From Candidatus Binatia bacterium (GTDB lineage: Bacteria; Desulfobacterota_B; Binatia; UBA9968; JAJDTQ01): a stretch of 6,572 bases of DNA. Both the position numbers and the translations under genes were made by a program. The stretch covers positions 1 through 6,572 of the forward strand of contig JAJDTQ010000041.1 of the NCBI GenBank assembly GCA_022827045.1, read 5' to 3'. Below are positions 1 through 3,651 of the stretch, piece by piece. The notes beneath the pieces are model-generated. The model saw only the letters and a list, made by a program, of their open reading frames with translations. It did not search any database and had not been told where the DNA came from. Position 1 is the stretch's first letter. Each line of letters opens with the position of its first letter.

Positions 1-1
1 G

Positions 2-928
2 GCACTGGTCAAGGCGCATCTCGGGGAGAACTTCGAGGCCGCCTTCGACCTCATGCTGTTCCAGCTCGGCCGCGCCGTGTTCACCCACGGCTACCAGGAG
101 CATGCGCTCGACATCGCTGTCCGGGAGACCCCCGACCGGCCCACCCTGCGCATGAACGACGAGGATTTCGGGGCCTGGAGCCCGGGCGAGGAGATGCTCG
201 CCGACCGCTCCAGCCTGCCGCTGGACTGGCTGACAATCAAGGACGGCGGCGAGTCCTTCGCAGCGCTCCGGGCGTTGCCACAGGACGACAAGCAGACGCT
301 CTTCGCGGCCACGGTGGCGCGCACGGTGAAGGGCCAGCTGGCCTTCGAGCCCCAGGCGCGTCCCGAGCTGGAAGCCACCATCGCCCGGCTCGACATCGAC
401 TTCGCCGGCCAGGTGCGCCCGACCGCGGACATGCTGTGGTCGCGCATCAACAAGGGCCGCATCCTCGACATCGCCAGGGAGACCCTGGGGCCGGCATGGG
501 CGTCTGCGCGGGCCAAGAGCAAGAAGCCCGCGATCGCCAAGGCGATGGAGGAGGCTTTCGCCGCCGGCAGCCCTCCGCTGGGGATCACCGCCGACGCCCA
601 CGCGGCCGCGCTCGCCTGGACCCCTCCCGGCTTCAAGGCGTTCGATACAGGCCGTGCCGACGCCGAAGGTGCCGGTGCAGAGACAGCGCCCGTAACCGAG
701 GCGCCGGACTCCGTAGCCGGTCCGACACCGCCGTCGGAACCGGACGCCGTCGGCGCCCTGGAGCAGTTGGAGCCGAACAGCACAGACGCACCCGCCGATC
801 CGCCGGAGCCCGTGGCCACGAGCATCAAGGTCCCGGAGGCGTTTGAGGACGATCCCGCGCCCATCGCCGCCAACGGCCACGACAAGGGCAACGGGCTCGA
901 CATCCCCGAGTTCCTTCGCAGCGTCTGA
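2..928 (+). CDS. ParB/RepB/Spo0J-type protein, C-terminal part (5' end outside window)
   Basis: The reading frame is open from base 2, so the first internal ATG (53) is not the true start; 308 C-terminal residues are visible and end at TGA 926-928. The visible part lacks the ParB N-terminal nuclease-like domain and the helix-turn-helix, which would lie upstream. Residues about 1-213 form a helical, conserved-looking region that includes LGENFEAAFDLMLFQLG near the start and RPTADMLWSRINKGRILDIA around 141-160. I recognise these as typical of the long (about 600-700 residue) ParB-like proteins carried by alphaproteobacterial plasmids and integrative elements. Residues about 214-300 are rich in Pro, Ala, Asp and Glu and are probably disordered. 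The protein ends with a hydrophobic motif, IPEFLRSV. The family usually binds DNA for partition, and some members have nuclease activity; which applies here cannot be told from this end. The call rests on remembered family resemblance, not on a visible catalytic motif. Confidence 0.75.
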   Translation, partial: ALVKAHLGENFEAAFDLMLFQLGRAVFTHGYQEHALDIAVRETPDRPTLRMNDEDFGAWSPGEEMLADRSSLPLDWLTIKDGGESFAALRALPQDDKQTLFAATVARTVKGQLAFEPQARPELEATIARLDIDFAGQVRPTADMLWSRINKGRILDIARETLGPAWASARAKSKKPAIAKAMEEAFAAGSPPLGITADAHAAALAWTPPGFKAFDTGRADAEGAGAETAPVTEAPDSVAGPTPPSEPDAVGALEQLEPNSTDAPADPPEPVATSIKVPEAFEDDPAPIAANGHDKGNGLDIPEFLRSV

Positions 929-949
929 ACCGTCCTCCGGCCCTGAAGC

Positions 950-990
950 CGCCCCGTCCGGCACACCGCCGGGCGGGGCGTTTTCGTTTT
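950..990 (+). terminator. Strong intrinsic (Rho-independent) terminator after the parB-like gene
   Basis: A 13-bp GC-rich stem pairs 950-962 (cgccccgtccggc) with 968-980 (gccgggcggggcg), with one G-U pair and a five-base loop (acacc). It is followed at once by ttttcgtttt (981-990). The hairpin starts 21 bases after the ParB stop codon, the standard position for a terminator. It ends only 23 bases before the next start codon, which leaves no room for a promoter between the two. Confidence 0.85.
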
Positions 991-1002
991 CCCATCCATC
1001 AT

Positions 1003-1007
1003 GGAGG
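1003..1007 (+). promoter_or_regulatory. Ribosome binding site deciding the GHKL ATPase start
   Basis: GGAGG lies six bases before the ATG at 1014. This favours 1014 over the in-frame upstream codon at 843, which overlaps the ParB coding region, and over the ATG at 1001, which opens a different, arginine-rich frame. Confidence 0.75.
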
Positions 1008-1013
1008 CCGCGC

Positions 1014-2762
1014 ATGACACACTCCGCCATTCCTCCCGGCGCGACGATCCACGTCCGGGTCCACGAAGGCGCGCTGAAGCGCGTCACACGGTTCTTTGCA
1101 TCGACCCTCACAGACGCCTTCGTCGAGGCGCTTCAGAACTCACGCCGCAGCGGCGCCACCCGCGTCCGCGTCACCGTGGGCACAGCCGCCGAGCCATCGG
1201 AGACGCGCCTGACGGTGACCGTCACCGACGACGGCACCGGCATCGAAGACCCCGCGGTCCTCCTGAGCTTCGGGGAGAACGGTTGGACCGACGATATTGT
1301 CGCCCGCGAGGACGCGGCTGGCATGGGAATCCTCAGCCTCGCGCAACGCGGCTGCCGGATCACGTCGCGGCCACGCACGCCGGACGGCCATGCCGGACAC
1401 GGCTGGTCCGTGGACCTTCAGCCGGAACACTTCACGGGCCGGAGCGACGCCCGGGTCCGCCACGACGACGCCGCGCCGCACCCGTCCGGCACCTCCGTCC
1501 GGTTCCATGCGACGGAATCCGCCGATGCAGTCCACGCCGCCATCGCCAACGCGGCGCGCCACTATCCTTTGCCGGTCGTGATCGAGGGCGTTCCGGGAAC
1601 CGAACCCGTCACTCTCGAACACCTGGCTTTCCTCGACGGCGCCGTCCATGCCGAGGGCTGGAACGGCCTCGTGTTCGGCGTCTTCCGGGACCGCTGGCGC
1701 GGTTCCTTCGAGCCCGACCTGAACTTCTTCGGGCTGACCGTGCCCGCACGGCTGCCCACGGTGGAAACCGTTCATGGCGGCGTCTGGTCCGTCCGCGCCG
1801 ACGTCGTGGACTGTCCCGGCCTCGAACTGGTGCTGCCCGCCCGCAAGGAGGTTGTCGAGAACTCGTTCATCGCTGGCATGCGCGAGGGGGCGCGCCTCGC
1901 CATCTACCGGGCCATGAAGGCCGATCCCGACCCGCGTCCGGCATTTGCAGACTGGACGCGGGCCCGCGCGGCCGGGATCGAACTCGCGCCGCCAGTCCAA
2001 ATCCTCCGCCCCTGGCGGCCCGCCATCGCCGACGTCGACGACTGGCGGGAGCCGCCCAGGCCCGCGCCGGTTGGCGGCGATGCCCTGGTGATGGCCTGCG
2101 ACCCCGAACCGCCCGAGGCCCAGGCGCTGTGGCGCGCCGCCGAGAGAACGGGCGTCGCCAAGAGGCTCTTCGAGGCCGACAGGCGCCTCGAAGGCTACGG
2201 CTGGTACGACGGGCTCGACCGCGTCACGGGCATCGACACCGAGGTCACCACCAACGGCAGGGCGTGGCCGCTGGACAGGTTCCCCGCGCCCGCACGGATG
2301 GGGCCGGCCGTTGCGCCTCTGCCTGCGCGTCCCGACGCGATCCGCATGATGCTTGCCGTCAAACCCGCGAACGGCCGGGACCGCACCTTCGATCTTCCCG
2401 CCGACCTCGCCTTCGCGGGCGAGGCCTGGAGCTGGGTGGGCGAGGCGCTGCCGCTGGTGACCAAAGACAGCGCCCTGGAGCCGCACCGCCTCGCCGAGCT
2501 GCTGCGCGTGGGCTTCTTCTCAAGCTCCGACGATGCCGACGCCGACAGCCGCGAGACCCAGGCCGTTCGGTTCGACGAAGAGGCGCTCCACGTCGCCACC
2601 AGGCTCCTGTGCAGCGAGGACTCCGCGCTCGTGCTCTCCATTGCCGAGGCTGTCCGCCGGGACTTGTTCTGGCTGGTCCCGCACGGCCGCAAGGTGGAGA
2701 TCTCCATCGCCCGCCCCGACGTCCGGGTAACCCTGGGCGATCCCGCCGAAACCGCAACCTGA
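1014..2762 (+). CDS. GHKL (Hsp90/MutL-type) ATPase of unknown function
   Basis: This gene encodes 582 residues starting at ATG 1014, chosen for its GGAGG ribosome binding site and because the longer frame would run back into the ParB gene. The N-terminal third shows the Bergerat ATP-binding fold motifs in order: an N box with E38 and N42 (FVEALQNSRRSGA), a G1 motif D72-D-G74-T-G76 (TDDGTGIED), and a G2 motif G103-M-G105 (EDAAGMGILSLAQRG). A segment ELVLPARKEVVEN at 271-283 looks conserved and could belong to the transducer domain that usually follows in GHKL proteins. Residues from about 300 to 582 match no domain I can name. There is no histidine-kinase phosphoacceptor or receiver domain, no membrane segment and no signal peptide, so it should be cytoplasmic. 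It resembles proteins annotated simply as 'ATP-binding protein' beside ParB-like and strawberry-notch genes on mobile elements. The ATPase call is firm; its partner and role are unknown. Confidence 0.8.
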   Translation: MTHSAIPPGATIHVRVHEGALKRVTRFFASTLTDAFVEALQNSRRSGATRVRVTVGTAAEPSETRLTVTVTDDGTGIEDPAVLLSFGENGWTDDIVAREDAAGMGILSLAQRGCRITSRPRTPDGHAGHGWSVDLQPEHFTGRSDARVRHDDAAPHPSGTSVRFHATESADAVHAAIANAARHYPLPVVIEGVPGTEPVTLEHLAFLDGAVHAEGWNGLVFGVFRDRWRGSFEPDLNFFGLTVPARLPTVETVHGGVWSVRADVVDCPGLELVLPARKEVVENSFIAGMREGARLAIYRAMKADPDPRPAFADWTRARAAGIELAPPVQILRPWRPAIADVDDWREPPRPAPVGGDALVMACDPEPPEAQALWRAAERTGVAKRLFEADRRLEGYGWYDGLDRVTGIDTEVTTNGRAWPLDRFPAPARMGPAVAPLPARPDAIRMMLAVKPANGRDRTFDLPADLAFAGEAWSWVGEALPLVTKDSALEPHRLAELLRVGFFSSSDDADADSRETQAVRFDEEALHVATRLLCSEDSALVLSIAEAVRRDLFWLVPHGRKVEISIARPDVRVTLGDPAETAT

Positions 2763-2767
2763 GCCTG

Positions 2768-2802
2768 TCGGCCGCCGCAACGCGCTTGCCGCGGCCGGTT
2801 TT
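2768..2802 (+). terminator. Probable intrinsic terminator after the GHKL ATPase gene
   Basis: Bases 2768-2780 pair with 2786-2798 in a 13-position stem with one C-C mismatch and one T-G wobble around a five-base loop (cgcgc). Four T residues follow (2799-2802), then mixed pyrimidine-rich sequence. It begins six bases after the stop codon. The short T tract makes it weaker than the terminator at 950-990, so partial readthrough into radC is likely. Confidence 0.55.
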
Positions 2803-2821
2803 CCACTCTTTCCCCGCAAGA

Positions 2822-2889
2822 TTGCTCCGCGCCACCCGGAGCCGGGACTCGCTGTTTCCAGGCGGCGAGCAGCCGAGGCGCGGGAGCGG
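2822..2889 (+). other. Predicted branched RNA structure upstream of the radC-like gene
   Basis: An outer stem pairs 2824-2833 (gctccgcgcc) with 2877-2887 (ggcgcgggagc): ten pairs with one bulged G, extendable by two T-G wobbles. It encloses two smaller stems: 2835-2839 with 2842-2846 (tight; probably four pairs with a four-base loop), and 2848-2854 with 2870-2877 (seven pairs, one bulged C), which competes for base 2877. The structure ends 45 bases before the radC start. No known riboswitch or RNA family is recognised. In DNA this GC-rich some pairing is expected by chance. Confidence 0.3.
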
Positions 2890-2921
2890 CCGTTGCCTGC
2901 TTCACCATTCATCCCGACCAC

Positions 2922-2927
2922 AAGGAG
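2922..2927 (+). promoter_or_regulatory. Ribosome binding site deciding the radC-like start
   Basis: AAGGAG lies seven bases before ATG 2935. This favours that start over the in-frame TTG at 2893, which has no comparable site. Confidence 0.75.
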
Positions 2928-2934
2928 ACCGTGC

Positions 2935-3516
2935 ATGGAAAGCACGAACCCGATGGAGGAACTGATCGGCCCGGAACGGACAACCAGGCTCGCGGGCCTC
3001 TCCCTGCTCGACCTCGATTCGATGACGATTCGGGAACTGCGGCGGCAAGGACTCACCCCGGCGCAGGCCCGCAGGGTCAAGGCGGCGTTCGAGATGGGCC
3101 GGCAACTGCTCGAAGCCGAAGCCTGCCTGCACGAGAACGCTCCGACGCTCAGCACTCCCGAGGAGGCCTACCGCTACATGCGGCCCCGGTACGTGAACGA
3201 GTACCGCGAACACTTCGACGTGCTGATGATGGACAACCGCAACAGGCTCATCCGTCATCACCGGGTCTCCACCGGCAGTCTAACCTCCGCCGTTGTTCAC
3301 CCACGCGAGGCGTTCCGCCCCGTCATCCGGGAGAGCGCCGCCTCGGTCATATTCGTGCACGGACATCCTAGCGGAGATCCTGCCCCTTCTCGCGAGGACG
3401 TGGAGATCACCCACCGTCTGCGGCAGGTGGGCGAGGTGATGGGAGTCCGGGTTCATGACCACGTCGTATGCGGCCACGGCCGCTTCTTCAGCTTCAGCAG
3501 GGAGGGCCTGCTCTGA
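2935..3516 (+). CDS. RadC-family JAB/JAMM domain protein, mobile-element type
   Basis: This gene encodes 193 residues starting at ATG 2935. Residues about 18-60 resemble the helix-hairpin-helix-like region of RadC (MTIRELRRQGLTPAQARRVKAAFEMGRQLL), here with GLTPAQA in place of the usual GIG-type turn. The JAB domain fills the rest. It carries the metal-binding pattern H142-G-H144, then seven residues, S152-x-x-D155 (HGHPSGDPAPSRED). E92 (REHF), 50 residues upstream, is a reasonable candidate for the JAMM glutamate. Typical RadC reads HNHPSG, so glycine 143 replaces the usual asparagine. The protein is shorter than chromosomal RadC, which is usually somewhat over 200 residues. Although RadC was named for a supposed repair role, that role is doubtful for E. 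coli RadC, and copies are common on plasmids, prophages and integrative elements. A metal-dependent protease or related hydrolase activity is inferred only from the motif. Its substrate is unknown. Confidence 0.85.
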   Translation: MESTNPMEELIGPERTTRLAGLSLLDLDSMTIRELRRQGLTPAQARRVKAAFEMGRQLLEAEACLHENAPTLSTPEEAYRYMRPRYVNEYREHFDVLMMDNRNRLIRHHRVSTGSLTSAVVHPREAFRPVIRESAASVIFVHGHPSGDPAPSREDVEITHRLRQVGEVMGVRVHDHVVCGHGRFFSFSREGLL

Positions 3517-3531
3517 CTTCCCGATGTCGGC

Positions 3532-3596
3532 CTTGCAAGCGGTTCCACATGGAAGGGTGCAAACGCGTACATACCGCCGGCCATTCAACGGCCGGT
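3532..3596 (+). promoter_or_regulatory. Cluster of three inverted repeats before the helicase gene; possible control or parS-like region
   Basis: Within 65 bases of the radC-helicase gap lie three inverted repeats: the perfect 8-base palindrome cttgcaag (3532-3539); ttcca-ca-tggaa (3543-3554); and ccggcc-attcaac-ggccgg (3577-3595, plus one G-T pair outside). None is followed by a T tract, so they do not look like terminators. The middle repeat resembles a parS site. No convincing -35/-10 promoter pair is visible, so the regulatory reading is inference. Confidence 0.35.
3541..3556. promoter_or_regulatory. Possible parS-like ParB binding site (weak match)
   Basis: The sequence ggttccacatggaagg matches 10 of the 15 defined positions of the Bacillus-type parS consensus TGTTNCACGTGAAACA, which I quote from memory. 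Its core TTCCACATGGAA differs by a single central base from the fully symmetric TTCCACGTGGAA. It lies between genes, downstream of a ParB-type gene in the same cluster. The outer bases fit poorly, and the ParB here is not the chromosomal type, so its site may differ. Confidence 0.2.
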
Positions 3597-3636
3597 TGCT
3601 GAGCGTCTGCCGCACCCCGGCGCTTCCACACATTCC

Positions 3637-3643
3637 AGGAGGG
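3637..3643 (+). promoter_or_regulatory. Ribosome binding site of the methyltransferase-helicase gene
   Basis: AGGAGGG is a near-perfect Shine-Dalgarno sequence and ends eight bases before ATG 3652. It fixes the start of the long frame that runs to the window end. Confidence 0.8.
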
Positions 3644-3651
3644 AGACATCC

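Noticed and set aside
843..1013. N-terminal extension of the ATPase starting at 843
   Set aside because: It would overlap the end of the ParB gene and cross the terminator; residues encoded before 1014 are low-complexity, and 1014 has a good ribosome binding site.
1140..2486. 448-residue open frame on the - strand
   Set aside because: It is antisense to the GHKL ATPase gene, whose motifs are intact, and is a GC-skew artefact.
2893..2921. Possible promoter (TTGCCT as -35) before radC
   Set aside because: No acceptable -10 element is found at 16-18 bases spacing.
1001..2965. 654-residue + strand frame starting 13 bases before the ATPase start
   Set aside because: The translation is dominated by Arg, Pro and Gly, typical of the wrong frame in GC-rich DNA. 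The 1014 frame carries the ATPase motifs.
3259..3261. His109 of the RadC protein where many RadC proteins have glutamate, read as a lost catalytic residue
   Set aside because: The spacing to the HxH motif fits E92 better as the JAMM glutamate, and E92 is present, so loss of activity is not supported.
3533..3573. Possible sigma-70 promoter (TTGCAA ... TACATA) before the helicase gene
   Set aside because: The spacing is 29 bases, far from the usual 16-18, and no alternative -10 box fits.
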